64,000 bases of DNA from Paenibacillus albicereus. Lineage in GTDB: Bacteria > Bacillota > Bacilli > Paenibacillales > Paenibacillaceae. Numbering within the stretch: position 1 is the stretch's first letter; each line of letters begins with the position of its first letter. This document shows, one piece after another, positions 1-9,787 of this stretch. The notes beneath the pieces are model-generated. The model was given only the letters and a program-made list of their open reading frames with translations. It had not been told where the DNA came from and did no database searches. Both the position numbers and the translations under genes were made by a program. Location: positions 660,001 to 724,000 of the forward strand of contig NZ_CP051428.1 in the NCBI RefSeq assembly GCF_012676905.1, given 5' to 3'.

Positions 1-795
<795 letters not shown>

Positions 796-882
796 TATTC
801 AAGCAAGACACAGCCGGTCAGCACGGCATTTCGTTCGATCCAGTTTTCAGGGCGCAAGCCTACGCCTTGAGCACGCATGACG

Positions 883-999
883 TTTGGTGGCGATGGCGGA
901 AGGGAACCACGCGTACCCATCCCGAACACGACCGTTAAGCCTTCCAGCGCCGATGGTACTTGGACCGCAGGGTCCTGGGAGAGTAGGACGTCGCCAAGC
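883..999 (+). rRNA. rrf: 5S ribosomal RNA
   Basis: The segment starts TTTGGTGGCGATGGCGG and ends GTAGGACGTCGCCAAGC. These ends pair as helix I, and the internal CCGAACACG and GCGCCGATGGTA blocks are typical of Firmicute 5S rRNA. Length is about 117 nt. It lies 87 bp after the 23S end with no tRNA gene between, and it is followed directly by a terminator, so this rRNA operon ends here. Confidence 0.97.
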
Positions 1000-1010
1000 A
1001 CGTGCATAGG

Positions 1011-1043
1011 AGCCGCCGCATCTTCGGATGCGGCGGCTTTTTG
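1011..1043 (+). terminator. Intrinsic terminator of the rRNA operon
   Basis: A perfect 12-bp stem (AGCCGCCGCATC with GATGCGGCGGCT) closes on a TTCG tetraloop and is followed by four to five T. It sits 12 bp after 5S rRNA. Confidence 0.93.
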
Positions 1044-1163
1044 CTTTGCTCGGCATGGTGCGGCGTTCTCGGGGATGCCTTGAAGGCAATCCTTTACGCT
1101 TGCTTCTTCCCGTCCGATTCTGGTATACCTGCATAAAGGGTTCCATTCGAAAGGAGAATCGGC

Positions 1164-2267
1164 ATGGGGATAACGAACGGCCTGGCAGAGAGCTTCGCTC
1201 AGGCCGAGCATATCGTCACCGGCAGCAGCAAGCGCTCGATGCGATTGCTGCTGCGGGCGTTCGAAGAGGTGGACGGCGATCAGGCAAGCGATATGTATGG
1301 CAAAGGTGAAGTAATCGAGGCGTTCCAGACGAAAATGGCGAAGCTGCTCGGCAAGGAAACGGCAGTCTTTTTCCCAAGCGGCACGATGGCGCAGCAAATC
1401 GCCTTGCGGATCTGGTGCGACCGCAAGGGCATCCGCAAGGCAGCTTACCATCCGCTGTGCCATCTGGAGATTCATGAGGAAAGAGGCTTGCATGAGCTGC
1501 ACGGCATCCAGCCGGTGCTGCTGGGAGGCGAGGATCGGCTCATCACGCTGCAGGACGTCCAGCAGATGGGGGAGGTCGGCTGCCTGCTGCTGGAGCTCCC
1601 GCAGCGGGAGATCGGCGGACAGCTGCCGCCATTCGAGGAGCTGGAGGCGATCTCGGCCTGGTGCCGGGACAAAGGCATTCCGCTTCATCTGGACGGAGCG
1701 CGTCTATTCGAGATCGTCCCGTACTACGGGCGTTCGGAGGCTGAAATCTGCCGCTTGTTCGACAGCGTGTATGTCTCTTTCTACAAAGGTCTTGGAGGTA
1801 TCGCAGGAGCGGTACTGGTCGGGGATGCGGGACTCGCGGGCGAGGCCAAGGTGTGGAAACGGCGGCATGGCGGAGATTTAATCAGCTTGTATCCCTATAT
1901 CGTCAGCTCCGACTACTACCTGGACCTTCGTCGGCCGAAAATGAGCCGATATTATGATGGCGCGAAAGAGCTGGCCCGCCGGCTGAACGAAGTCGCCGGG
2001 CTGCATACCGTGCCGGAGACACCCGTATCAAACATGTTCCATCTCCATGCGGCGCTGCCGGCGGAGCAGGCGGCCCGGCTGTTCGAGCAGGCCGCCCGGG
2101 AGACGGGAGTAGCTTTGGTCGGATATGTCCAAGAAAAGACGGCCGATCGCTGCGCGAGCGAGCTGTCGATCGGGGACCGGTACGAGGATTTGCCGCCGGA
2201 AAAGCTGGAGCAGGCGCTGGTCCTGCTGGACCGGCTGTTCCGGGAGGCAGGCTGCGGGGATGAATGA
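1164..2267 (+). CDS. Threonine-aldolase-like / beta-eliminating lyase family PLP enzyme
   Basis: A 367-residue fold-type I PLP enzyme of the low-specificity threonine aldolase / beta-eliminating lyase superfamily. Visible family features: the phosphate-cup segment PSGTMAQQ (about 71-78), HLDGAR (175-180) carrying the Asp that contacts the PLP ring nitrogen, and the probable Schiff-base lysine in SFYKGLGG (Lys208). The family cleaves beta-hydroxy amino acids such as threonine to glycine plus aldehyde; the actual substrate here cannot be told. Start ATG has AAGGAG 7 bases upstream. It stands alone between the rRNA terminator and a GNAT gene, in the same direction. No clear promoter was identified. 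Confidence 0.85.
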   Translation: MGITNGLAESFAQAEHIVTGSSKRSMRLLLRAFEEVDGDQASDMYGKGEVIEAFQTKMAKLLGKETAVFFPSGTMAQQIALRIWCDRKGIRKAAYHPLCHLEIHEERGLHELHGIQPVLLGGEDRLITLQDVQQMGEVGCLLLELPQREIGGQLPPFEELEAISAWCRDKGIPLHLDGARLFEIVPYYGRSEAEICRLFDSVYVSFYKGLGGIAGAVLVGDAGLAGEAKVWKRRHGGDLISLYPYIVSSDYYLDLRRPKMSRYYDGAKELARRLNEVAGLHTVPETPVSNMFHLHAALPAEQAARLFEQAARETGVALVGYVQEKTADRCASELSIGDRYEDLPPEKLEQALVLLDRLFREAGCGDE

Positions 2268-2458
2268 GCTAAAGCAGCGAGGCAAGCAGCGAGATGAGGC
2301 TGAGCCAAAGTAACGGAGGCAGGCTGCGCGGCGGCATCCGAGGCGAAGGAACCGGCGACATGCCGTGACCGGACCTACATAGGCAGCGGTACGCAAGAGC
2401 CGGATTTAAACGAGGATCGTCGTGCAGCAGGACGTTGACCGAAAAAGGAGGAGCTGGC

Positions 2459-3715
2459 ATGGAAATACGCAAGCTGCGGCCGGAGGAAATGGACGAGCAT
2501 CTGAAGCTGAGCCAGTACGCCTTTCAATATGAAATGTCGCCGGAGGAGCTGGAGCGGGCCCATCGTACGCGCAAGCCCGAGCAGCTGTGGGTAGCGGTAG
2601 AGGAAGGCCGGATCCGCTCGCAAACCCTTGTCCTGCCCTTGACGGCGTACGTGCAGGGACGCAAATTTCCCATGGGCGGTGTCGCGGGTGTCGCGAGCTG
2701 GCCGGAAGAGCGGCGCAAGGGTCATATCTCGCAGCTTCTGCGCCGATCGCTGGAAGAAATGAAGGAGCGGGGACAGACGCTGTCGATGCTCGCTCCGTTC
2801 AGCATCGGGTTCTACCGGCGCTTCGGCTGGGAGCTGTGTGCCGACCGGATCCGGTTCACGATCCCGAAGGACAAGCTGCCCCCGCGCAAGCTGGTGCCGG
2901 GCTCCGTCGAGCGGGTCGATCCGGTTCGTCCGGACGTGCGGCAGACGCTGCAGGAGCTCTATGTGACGTATGCCGCCGGCTTTCAGATCGCGCTCTCGCG
3001 GGAGGCCGACTGGTGGGATGACTCGGTGCTGCGGCGCAAGCCGGGGCATGCGGCGATCTACCGCTCCGAAGGCGGCGCGGCCGAAGGGTATGCGCTGTAC
3101 GAGGTCAAGGAGCGCAAGCTGACCGTGCATGAGCTCGTCTACGTGAGCGAGAAGGCGCGGGAAGGGCTGTGGACCTTTTTTGCCCAGCATGACTCGATGA
3201 TCGACCAGGTGCAGTTCGAAAGCTACAAAGGCGACCCGCTGCCGTTCCTGCTGCCGGATCCGCGCGTCGAGCAGAGCGTGCATCCATACTTCATGGCTCG
3301 GATCGTCGATGCGGAGGCTTTCCTGGATGCTTATCCGTTCCTCCCTGGACCCGCAAGGACGTGGACGCTGAACGTGGAGGATGAGCATGCGCCCTGGAAT
3401 GACGGCAGCTGGGAGCTGACGATCGACGAACAGGGAAAAGGCTCGCTGCGCAAGCTCTCCGGACAGTTGGCGGACAGCGGGGCGACACCTGCCGAGAGCG
3501 CAGCAGTGCATGCCGGGAGCGCTGCGGTACATGACGGGAGCGCTGCGGCAACCGCGCTGAGGGGCGGCATCGGCAGCTGGACGGCGCTGTTCACCGGCTA
3601 CGCCGGGCCGCGGGAGCTGTCGGCGGCAGGCGGCCTGACGGGGCCGTCGGCGGAGCTGAACGCTCTGGCCGAGCGCATCGAGCCGCGGCTGCCGAATCTA
3701 ATGGACTTTTTCTAG
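2459..3715 (+). CDS. GNAT family N-acetyltransferase, Eis-like, with SCP2-type C-terminal region
   Basis: Predicted 418 residues. The N-terminal half has the GNAT acetyl-CoA loop (RRKGHI at about 85-90) preceded by GGVAGVAS and followed by FYRRFGWE, a pattern characteristic of the Eis-like acetyltransferases that combine two GNAT folds with a sterol-carrier-like C-terminal domain. Acceptor substrate unknown; relatives acetylate amines, including aminoglycosides, but that is not implied here. The start was chosen at 2459 because AAAGGAGG lies 8 bases upstream; an ATG-less in-frame extension exists further up but has no ribosome binding site. Residues about 336-367 hold a Gly/Ser/Ala/His-rich repeat (GSAAVHx units) that looks like a recent low-complexity insertion. 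Confidence 0.85.
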   Translation: MEIRKLRPEEMDEHLKLSQYAFQYEMSPEELERAHRTRKPEQLWVAVEEGRIRSQTLVLPLTAYVQGRKFPMGGVAGVASWPEERRKGHISQLLRRSLEEMKERGQTLSMLAPFSIGFYRRFGWELCADRIRFTIPKDKLPPRKLVPGSVERVDPVRPDVRQTLQELYVTYAAGFQIALSREADWWDDSVLRRKPGHAAIYRSEGGAAEGYALYEVKERKLTVHELVYVSEKAREGLWTFFAQHDSMIDQVQFESYKGDPLPFLLPDPRVEQSVHPYFMARIVDAEAFLDAYPFLPGPARTWTLNVEDEHAPWNDGSWELTIDEQGKGSLRKLSGQLADSGATPAESAAVHAGSAAVHDGSAAATALRGGIGSWTALFTGYAGPRELSAAGGLTGPSAELNALAERIEPRLPNLMDFF

Positions 3716-3795
3716 GTATAAAGCGGAGCGACTTGTCCCAAGCTGGTAAAGGCAAGGGACAAGCCGCATCGCCGCAGCGTCGGTTCATGGAGCGC

Positions 3796-3823
3796 TTGAC
3801 GTCTCCGGAAAAAAGCGTATAAT
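3796..3823 (+). promoter_or_regulatory. Sigma-A promoter of the ctsR operon
   Basis: TTGACG (3796-3801), 16-bp spacer, TATAAT (3818-3823). It lies in the 314-bp gene-free stretch 3716-4029, which otherwise contains a hairpin without a T tract at about 3732-3763 (CTTGTCCC/GGGACAAG) and a roughly 200-nt untranslated leader before ctsR. Confidence 0.85.
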
Positions 3824-3832
3824 TAAGTTATA

Positions 3833-3849
3833 AGTCAAAGAAAGTCAAA
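3833..3849 (+). promoter_or_regulatory. CtsR operator (tandem heptad repeat)
   Basis: AGTCAAAGAAAGTCAAA matches the established CtsR box (A/G)GTCAAA-NAN-(A/G)GTCAAA without mismatch. It starts 9 bp after the -10 box, so it overlaps the expected transcription start, the position expected for repression. A further partial repeat, GTCAG, follows. This supports autoregulation of the operon by its first product. Confidence 0.93.
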
Positions 3850-4029
3850 GTCAGTTGCGGCGTCTCGCCCTCCCGGAAGCTTCCGGAGAGCCGGCGAAGC
3901 TTTCTCGTACCAGCGGATGTTTCGTCACGCTTTCAGGGGAATGCTACAGGGATGCAATTCGGGCATTGGCTTTTTGGCTTACCGCCATTTTTTTAACGTA
4001 CAGGTGCCAGGCATAGGGAGGTTGGTGAT

Positions 4030-4494
4030 ATGCGAAATATTTCCGATGCCCTGGAGCAGCACTTGAAGCAGCTGCTGCAGGAAAGTCCCGAAGGCGCGGT
4101 AGAGATCCAGCGCAACGAGCTCGCGGACCGGTTTTCCTGCGTGCCGTCCCAGATCAATTACGTCATCAGCACGCGGTTCACGCTCGAAAAGGGCTATCTC
4201 GTCGAGAGCAAGCGAGGAGGCGGAGGCTACATCCGCATCCAGCGCATCGAGCTGCCGGCGATGAAGGCGATCCACGGCCACATCCATCATACGATCGGCT
4301 CGCATGTCGACCAGAATGCGGCGGACGGCCTGATCTATCAGCTGGAGGAAGCGACGATCATCTCCAGGCGAGAGGGCAATCTGCTGCGTGCGGCCGTATG
4401 CAGGGAGACGATCGCGGTCAAGCTGCCGCAGCGCGACGAGCTTCGGGCCAGGCTGCTCAAGGCGATGCTGATCTCGCTTTTGGGTAAGGAATAG
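4030..4494 (+). CDS. ctsR: Transcriptional regulator CtsR
   Basis: A 154-residue class III heat-shock repressor. The N-terminal winged helix-turn-helix domain carries the glycine-rich wing SKRGGGGYIR (about 60-69), which in CtsR acts as the temperature sensor; the C-terminal half is the dimerisation and McsB-interaction domain. Length equals the B. subtilis protein. First gene of the ctsR-mcsA-mcsB-clpC operon, with its own binding site upstream at 3833-3849. The ATG follows AGGGAGG. The product normally also represses clpP and clpE elsewhere in the genome. Confidence 0.97.
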   Translation: MRNISDALEQHLKQLLQESPEGAVEIQRNELADRFSCVPSQINYVISTRFTLEKGYLVESKRGGGGYIRIQRIELPAMKAIHGHIHHTIGSHVDQNAADGLIYQLEEATIISRREGNLLRAAVCRETIAVKLPQRDELRARLLKAMLISLLGKE

Positions 4495-4518
4495 GGAGCG
4501 TCAAGGAGGGATGACGGC

Positions 4519-5052
4519 ATGCTTTGTCAGGAATGCGGCAAAAGGCCGGCTACGCTTCATTTTACGAAAATCATCAACGGGGACAAGAACGAGTTCCACA
4601 TTTGCGAGACTTGCGCCCGGGAACGGGGAGAAGGGCTGCCCGGCGCGCCGAACGGCTTTTCGATCCACAGCCTTCTGTCGGGGCTCATGGACTTCGATCC
4701 GGCCGGCAAGGGCAGCGGGCAGGGGCAAGCGCCCGCCCAGCCGCTCCGGTGCGAGGAATGCGGGCTGACCTATCCCCAGTTCAAGAAGCTCGGACGCTTC
4801 GGCTGCAGCTCGTGCTACAAGCATTTCGGAGATCGTCTCGATCCGCTGTTCAAGCGGGTGCACGGCAGCACGGCGCATGTGGGCAAAATTCCGCAGCGCT
4901 CGGGCGGCCTCATCAAGACCCGGCGCGAAATCGATCGACTGCGGCAGGAGATGCAGAGCTCGATCCAGAAGGAAGAGTTCGAGACGGCAGCCAAGCTTCG
5001 GGACGAGATCCGTTTGCTGGAAAAGCAGCTTCAGGGCGCCAGTCCCGACTGA
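4519..5052 (+). CDS. mcsA: McsA, zinc-binding activator of the arginine kinase McsB
   Basis: A 177-residue protein with four CxxC zinc-binding pairs (CQEC and CETC near the N-terminus, CEEC and CSSC in the middle) and a C-terminal UVR/coiled-coil segment from about residue 135 (EIDRLRQEM onward). In Bacillus it binds and activates McsB and modulates CtsR and ClpC. The start at 4519 is preferred over an out-of-frame ATG at 4511 because AAGGAGGG at 4503-4510 is at the right distance and translation from it gives the conserved MLCQECGKRPA start. It begins 24 bp after ctsR. Confidence 0.96.
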   Translation: MLCQECGKRPATLHFTKIINGDKNEFHICETCARERGEGLPGAPNGFSIHSLLSGLMDFDPAGKGSGQGQAPAQPLRCEECGLTYPQFKKLGRFGCSSCYKHFGDRLDPLFKRVHGSTAHVGKIPQRSGGLIKTRREIDRLRQEMQSSIQKEEFETAAKLRDEIRLLEKQLQGASPD

Positions 5053-5104
5053 GCGGATAAGCAGGCCGATCCGGGATTCGCTAGATCGAGAGGAGGATGG
5101 GAAC

Positions 5105-6190
5105 GTGGCAGCAAGCCGCTTCGCGCAGAACGCGCTGAGTGAATGGATGAAGGGCGAAGGTCCGGACTCCGACATCGTTTTCAGCAGCAGGGTGCGGGTT
5201 GCGCGCAACCTCAAAGGCTTTCCCTTCCCGATTCTGGCTACGGGCCAGCATGCGGCGGACGTGAAGAACAAGCTGGCCGCAGTCGCGAAGGAAGGAAAGC
5301 TGGATGCCGTCGGCACGTTCGAGACGCTGGATCTGGCCGAGCTGAGCGAGCTGGAGCGCCGAGTGCTCGTGGAGAAGCATCTGATCAGCCCGGCGCTGGC
5401 CGGCGATTCGCGAGCCGGAGCCGTCGTCGTAAGCGACAACGAAGCGATCAGCATCATGATTAACGAAGAAGACCATCTTCGCATCCAATGTCTATATCCG
5501 GGCTTTCAGGTCCAGGAGGCTTGGCGGCTCGCCAGCCGGATCGACGACATCTATGAAGAGGCAACGGAATATGCTTTCGACGAGAAGCGCGGCTTCTTGA
5601 CCAGTTGTCCCACGAACGTCGGCACGGGCATCCGGGCGTCCGTCATGATGCATCTGCCGGCGCTGGTCATGACGCAGCAGATCAACCGCATCCTGTCGGC
5701 GATCACGCAGGTCGGCCTGGCGGTGCGGGGGCTGTACGGGGAAGGCAGCGAGGCGCTGGGCAATCTGTTCCAGATTTCGAACCAGATCACGCTCGGCCAG
5801 TCGGAGGACGAGATCATCGACAACCTGCACGGCGTCGTGCGCCAGATCATCGAGCATGAAAAGGCGGCGAGGCAACGGCTGCTCCAGGAGTCCCGGCTTC
5901 GCCTGGAGGATCGCGTGAAGCGCTCCTACGGCATCCTGTCGCATGCGGCGATCATGGATTCCAAGGAATCCGCGCAGCGCCTGTCGGACGTGCGGCTCGG
6001 CATCGACCTGGGCCTGATTGGCCACGTATCCCCGCAGGTTATGAATGAGTTGATGGTCATGACGCAACCCGGCTTTCTGCAGCAGGCATTCGAGGAAAAG
6101 ATGAATACGGAGCAGCGGGACATGCGGCGCGCGGAGCTCATCCGCGGGCAGCTGGCATCCCGATCCCAAGACGGAGGTGCTTACGAATGA
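5105..6190 (+). CDS. mcsB: Protein arginine kinase McsB
   Basis: A 361-residue phosphagen-kinase-fold enzyme that phosphorylates arginines on proteins, marking them for ClpC-ClpP and inactivating CtsR. The nucleotide-binding SSRVRVARN motif is at about 27-35, the active-site loop CPTNVGTG has Cys168, and the C-terminal RDMRRA at about 338-343 matches the phosphoarginine-binding RDxxRA motif that gives allosteric control. GTG start chosen because GAGAGGAGG lies 7 bases upstream and the length then matches the B. subtilis protein. The stop overlaps the clpC start (ATGA). Confidence 0.96.
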   Translation: MAASRFAQNALSEWMKGEGPDSDIVFSSRVRVARNLKGFPFPILATGQHAADVKNKLAAVAKEGKLDAVGTFETLDLAELSELERRVLVEKHLISPALAGDSRAGAVVVSDNEAISIMINEEDHLRIQCLYPGFQVQEAWRLASRIDDIYEEATEYAFDEKRGFLTSCPTNVGTGIRASVMMHLPALVMTQQINRILSAITQVGLAVRGLYGEGSEALGNLFQISNQITLGQSEDEIIDNLHGVVRQIIEHEKAARQRLLQESRLRLEDRVKRSYGILSHAAIMDSKESAQRLSDVRLGIDLGLIGHVSPQVMNELMVMTQPGFLQQAFEEKMNTEQRDMRRAELIRGQLASRSQDGGAYE

Positions 6191-8649
6191 TGTTTGGACG
6201 ATTCACGGAACGCGCGCAGAAGGTGCTTGCACTGGCCCAGGAAGAGGCGGTGCGGCTTGGACATAACAATATCGGAACGGAGCACATCCTGCTCGGACTG
6301 ATCCGCGAGGGCGAGGGCATCGCCGCCAAGGCGCTGATCGCGCTCGGCCTCGGGCTCGAGAAGATCCAGGACGAGGTGGAGTCGCTCATCGGACGCGGCC
6401 AGGAGCAGCCGAGCAACATCGCTTATACGCCGCGCGCCAAGAAGGTCATCGAGCTGTCGATGGACGAAGCCCGCAAGCTCGGCCATACGTATGTCGGGAC
6501 GGAGCATATCCTGCTCGGCCTGATCCGCGAGGGCGAGGGCGTCGCCGCGCGCGTGCTCAACAACCTCGGCATCAGTCTCAACAAGGCGCGCCAGCAGGTG
6601 CTCCAGCTGCTCGGCAGCAGCGAGGCCGTCTCCAGCAACCACGGCGCTCCGGCCAACGTGAGCACCCCGACGCTTGACGGCCTGGCGCGCGACCTGACGG
6701 CGTCCGCCCGCGAGAACAACCTCGATCCGGTCATCGGCCGCAGCAAGGAGATCGAGCGCGTCATCCAGGTGCTCAGCCGCCGCACGAAGAACAATCCCGT
6801 GCTGATCGGCGAGCCGGGCGTCGGCAAGACCGCGATCGCCGAAGGCCTCGCCCAGAAGATCGTGGCCAACGAAATTCCCGAGACGCTGCGCGACAAGCGC
6901 GTCATGACGCTCGACATGGGCTCCGTCGTGGCGGGCACGAAATACCGCGGCGAGTTCGAGGACCGGCTCAAGAAGATCATGGATGAGATCCGCCAGGCCG
7001 GCAATATCGTGCTGTTTATCGACGAGCTGCATACGCTCATCGGCGCAGGCGGCGCGGAGGGTGCGATCGACGCCTCCAACATCCTCAAGCCGGCGCTGGC
7101 GCGCGGCGAGCTGCAGTGCATCGGCGCCACGACGCTGGACGAATACCGCAAGTACATCGAGAAGGACGCCGCGCTCGAGCGCCGCTTCCAGCCGATCACG
7201 GTCGACCAGCCGACGCCGGATGAGGCGATCCAGATCCTGCACGGCCTGCGCGACCGCTACGAGGCGCATCACCGCGTGAAGATCACCGACGAGGCGATCG
7301 AGGCGGCTGTCAAGCTGTCGGACCGCTACATCACGGACCGCTTCCTGCCGGACAAGGCGATCGACCTGATCGACGAGGCCAGCTCCAAGGTAAGGCTTCA
7401 CACGTACACGATTCCGCCGGATCTCAAGCAGCTCGAAGGCCGGCTGGACGAAGTGCGCAAGGAGAAGGACGCGGCCGTGCAGAGCCAGGAGTTCGAGAAA
7501 GCGGCCGCCCTGCGCGATACGGAGCAGAAGATCCGGGAAGAGCTCGACACGACGAAGAACAGCTGGAAGGAAAAGCAGGGGCGCACCGATTCCGAGGTGA
7601 CGCCGGACGATATCGCGCAGGTCGTCGCCGGCTGGACCGGCATCCCCGTCGTCAAGCTGGCGGAGGAGGAGACGCAGCGCCTGCTCAAGATGGAAGAAAT
7701 TCTGCATGACCGCGTCATCGGGCAGTCCGATGCGGTCAAAGCGGTGTCCCGCGCCGTGCGCCGCTCGCGCGCCGGCCTCAAGGATCCGAAGCGGCCGATG
7801 GGCAGCTTCATCTTCCTCGGCCCGACGGGCGTCGGCAAGACGGAGCTCGCCCGCGCGCTGGCCGAAGCGATGTTCGGCGACGAGAACGCCGTCATCCGCA
7901 TCGACATGTCGGAGTACATGGAGAAGCATTCGACCTCGCGCCTGGTCGGAGCGCCTCCGGGCTACGTCGGGTACGAAGAGGGCGGCCAGCTGACCGAGAA
8001 GGTGCGCCGCAAGCCGTACTCCGTCGTCCTGCTCGACGAGATCGAGAAGGCGCATCCGGAAGTGTTCAACATCCTGCTGCAGGTGCTTGAGGACGGCCGT
8101 CTGACGGACTCCAAGGGCCGTGTCGTCGACTTCCGCAACACGCTCATCATCATGACGTCCAACGTCGGCGCCGATCAGATCAAGCGCAACTCGACGCTCG
8201 GCTTCACGGCCAGCCACGACGCGGGCCGCGAGTTCAACCAGATGAGGGACAAAGTGATGGGCGAGCTCAAGAAGAGCTTCCGTCCGGAGTTCCTCAACCG
8301 GATCGACGAGACGATCGTGTTCCACTCGCTGGAGCAGGAGCATATCGCCCAGATCGTGACGCTCATGTCCGACGACCTGCGCAAGCGGCTGCGGGAGCAG
8401 GAGGTGGACTTCGAGCTGACCGACAAGGCGAAGGAATTCCTCGCCAAGGAAGGCTTCGATCCGGCGTACGGCGCCCGTCCGCTGCGCCGCGCCATCCAGA
8501 AGCACATCGAGGACCGTCTGTCCGAGGAGCTGCTGATGGGCACGATCAAAAAAGGCTACATGCTCGTCATCGACGAGGAGGATGGCGGACTAACCGTCAA
8601 GCCTCATCCGGAGCATAAGCTGCCGGAGGAGGAGCCGGCCGCCAAGTAA
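6187..8649 (+). CDS. clpC: ATP-dependent Clp protease ATP-binding subunit ClpC
   Basis: An 820-residue class I Hsp100 unfoldase. Domains in order: two Clp N repeats (1-145; the [13 protein letters not shown] repeat occurs twice), AAA1 with Walker A GEPGVGKT (208-215), a middle/UVR coiled coil (about 415-480), AAA2 with Walker [10 protein letters not shown] (545-553), and a ClpB D2-small domain. It works with ClpP to degrade damaged and arginine-phosphorylated proteins. Starts [12 protein letters not shown] like B. subtilis ClpC and overlaps mcsB by 4 bp, implying translational coupling. Followed by a terminator at 8721. Confidence 0.98.
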   Translation: MMFGRFTERAQKVLALAQEEAVRLGHNNIGTEHILLGLIREGEGIAAKALIALGLGLEKIQDEVESLIGRGQEQPSNIAYTPRAKKVIELSMDEARKLGHTYVGTEHILLGLIREGEGVAARVLNNLGISLNKARQQVLQLLGSSEAVSSNHGAPANVSTPTLDGLARDLTASARENNLDPVIGRSKEIERVIQVLSRRTKNNPVLIGEPGVGKTAIAEGLAQKIVANEIPETLRDKRVMTLDMGSVVAGTKYRGEFEDRLKKIMDEIRQAGNIVLFIDELHTLIGAGGAEGAIDASNILKPALARGELQCIGATTLDEYRKYIEKDAALERRFQPITVDQPTPDEAIQILHGLRDRYEAHHRVKITDEAIEAAVKLSDRYITDRFLPDKAIDLIDEASSKVRLHTYTIPPDLKQLEGRLDEVRKEKDAAVQSQEFEKAAALRDTEQKIREELDTTKNSWKEKQGRTDSEVTPDDIAQVVAGWTGIPVVKLAEEETQRLLKMEEILHDRVIGQSDAVKAVSRAVRRSRAGLKDPKRPMGSFIFLGPTGVGKTELARALAEAMFGDENAVIRIDMSEYMEKHSTSRLVGAPPGYVGYEEGGQLTEKVRRKPYSVVLLDEIEKAHPEVFNILLQVLEDGRLTDSKGRVVDFRNTLIIMTSNVGADQIKRNSTLGFTASHDAGREFNQMRDKVMGELKKSFRPEFLNRIDETIVFHSLEQEHIAQIVTLMSDDLRKRLREQEVDFELTDKAKEFLAKEGFDPAYGARPLRRAIQKHIEDRLSEELLMGTIKKGYMLVIDEEDGGLTVKPHPEHKLPEEEPAAK

Positions 8650-8720
8650 GCGGACGGCATCAAGGGCGGCGTCAGGCGAGGATCTTCCATCCGCTCCTGG
8701 CGCGAGAGGCTCTTGCGGAA

Positions 8721-8754
8721 AGCCCCCGGCCCCTTTTTCGGGTCGGGGGCTTTT
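8721..8754 (+). terminator. Intrinsic terminator of the ctsR-clpC operon
   Basis: Stem of AGCCCCCGGCCC with GGGTCGGGGGCT (one G-U pair), a C/T-rich loop, then TTTT. Located 72 bp after clpC. Confidence 0.9.
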
Positions 8755-8823
8755 GGCTTGGCCGGGCTGATGGGTAAGGAGTAGGGATGCAGCAAGGAAC
8801 AGACGGAAAAGGAGAGATGGACG

Positions 8824-9354
8824 ATGATCGTGGTGACGAATACGATTCAGATCAAAAGCGGGTACGGGGAGCAGGTATCCGAGCGGTTTAAGCAGGCGCG
8901 GGGCGTACAGTCGATGCCCGGCTTCATCGGCATGGAGCTGCTGCTCGCTCGCGCCGAGGAAGCGGACGAGCTCAAGGTCGTGACGCATTGGCAGGACAAG
9001 GAGAGCTTCGACGGCTGGGTGGCGAGCGACTCGTTCAAGCAGGCTCATGCGCGGCGAGCGCCGGAGCCGGCAGCCGCGCGAGCGGAGGGCGAGGCGCCGG
9101 CCGATCCGGCGCAGCCGATGGGCGGCACGGCGATGGACGGCAACCCGGTCGGTGCGGAAACGGCGGCCGATGCGGCGGAGGGATCCGGCGGCTCTGTCGG
9201 CGACGGCGGCCATCCTGCGAGCGGAGGCTCGGAAGCGGCTGGAGCCGGCAGGCATGGTAGCGAGGCGGCGGGACCGGATCCGCGCTCGCTCATGCTGGGA
9301 GCGAAGCTGTCCGTGCACGAAGTGCTGTTCGCGCTGAAGCCGGATTCGCTTTAA
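8824..9354 (+). CDS. HmoA/IsdG-like antibiotic-biosynthesis-monooxygenase-domain protein with internal low-complexity insert
   Basis: A 176-residue protein. Residues 1 to about 78 form an ABM-type dimeric alpha/beta barrel half (IVVTNTIQIKSGYGEQV start, MPGFIGMELL, WQDKESFDGWVASDSFKQAH), closest in pattern to the Bacillus heme-degrading monooxygenase HmoA (about 108 residues). The HmoA-like ending (KLSVHEVLFALKP) appears only at 156-176, separated by about 75 residues of Ala/Gly/Pro/Glu-rich sequence absent from typical homologues. Role in heme iron release is an inference from family. Start ATG follows AAAGGAGAG. It is a single gene between two terminators. Confidence 0.75.
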   Translation: MIVVTNTIQIKSGYGEQVSERFKQARGVQSMPGFIGMELLLARAEEADELKVVTHWQDKESFDGWVASDSFKQAHARRAPEPAAARAEGEAPADPAQPMGGTAMDGNPVGAETAADAAEGSGGSVGDGGHPASGGSEAAGAGRHGSEAAGPDPRSLMLGAKLSVHEVLFALKPDSL

Positions 9355-9403
9355 GACTGCTCGGCAGCTTCAAGCTGGCTCCGCATGCATTCAGGCTGCG
9401 AGA

Positions 9404-9446
9404 AAAAGGCCGCCCTCTTTCCTTCCAAGGAAAGGAGGCGGCCTTT
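9404..9446. terminator. Bidirectional intrinsic terminator
   Basis: A long near-perfect hairpin from AAAAGGCCGCC to GGCGGCCTTTT with a paired CTTTCCTT/AAGGAAAG inner part. It has T tracts in both directions and separates the plus-strand monooxygenase-like gene from the convergent minus-strand small gene. Confidence 0.88.
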
Positions 9447-9487
9447 TCATTTGCAGCCGATGACGAGGCGTGCAGGCTCGTTTTCGC

Positions 9488-9661
9488 CTAGACGAGGAAC
9501 GGCAGCGCCAGCATGCCGAGGAAGCCGCCGCTGATGCTGAGCCAGAGCAGGGCGTAGCGTTGGCGCAGGACGCCTTTGCGGATGCAGTGAAGCACCAGGC
9601 CGGTGAAAAGAAGAGCAAGAGCGATAAGGGCGAGCTGGAGCAGATCGGACATAAGCGGCAT
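9488..9661 (-). CDS. Small DUF2304-like membrane protein
   Basis: Predicted 57 residues, MPLMSDLLQ start. One hydrophobic helix (LALIALALLFTGLVL) is followed by RKGVLRQRYALLWLSISGG and a second hydrophobic stretch. The charged-loop pattern R-K-x-L-x-x-x-Y-x-LLWL is typical of the DUF2304 family, whose members are usually about twice this length, so the protein appears to be a short or C-terminally truncated version. ATG at 9661 chosen because GGGAGG lies 9 bases upstream (complement at 9671-9676); a longer frame to 9724 has no clear site. Function unknown. Confidence 0.6.
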   Translation of the reverse strand: MPLMSDLLQLALIALALLFTGLVLHCIRKGVLRQRYALLWLSISGGFLGMLALPFLV

Positions 9662-9751
9662 GAGCGCAATCCTCCCGGTTCCGCTTCCGGCCGGGACGGC
9701 GGAGCGGGTATTTGCTTTCAGCATCGCCCATTCGAAAGCGAAATATTCGTA

Positions 9752-9780
9752 TTGACGGATCGCGGGAGCGATGCTATGAT
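9752..9780 (+). promoter_or_regulatory. Sigma-A promoter of the sulfonate-type ABC operon
   Basis: TTGACG (9752-9757), 17-bp spacer, TATGAT (9775-9780). The start site would fall near 9787, directly before an A+T-rich palindromic operator. Confidence 0.82.
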
Positions 9781-9787
9781 TCTTTTC

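Noticed and set aside
3732-3763. CTTGTCCC/GGGACAAG hairpin after the GNAT gene
   Set aside because: Considered as a terminator, but no T tract follows on either strand.
6181-8505. 774-codon minus-strand open frame opposite clpC
   Set aside because: Absence of stops reflects high third-position G+C of clpC; composition is Arg/Leu/Asp-rich nonsense and clpC is certain. The same applies to the frames opposite rpoB and rpoC.
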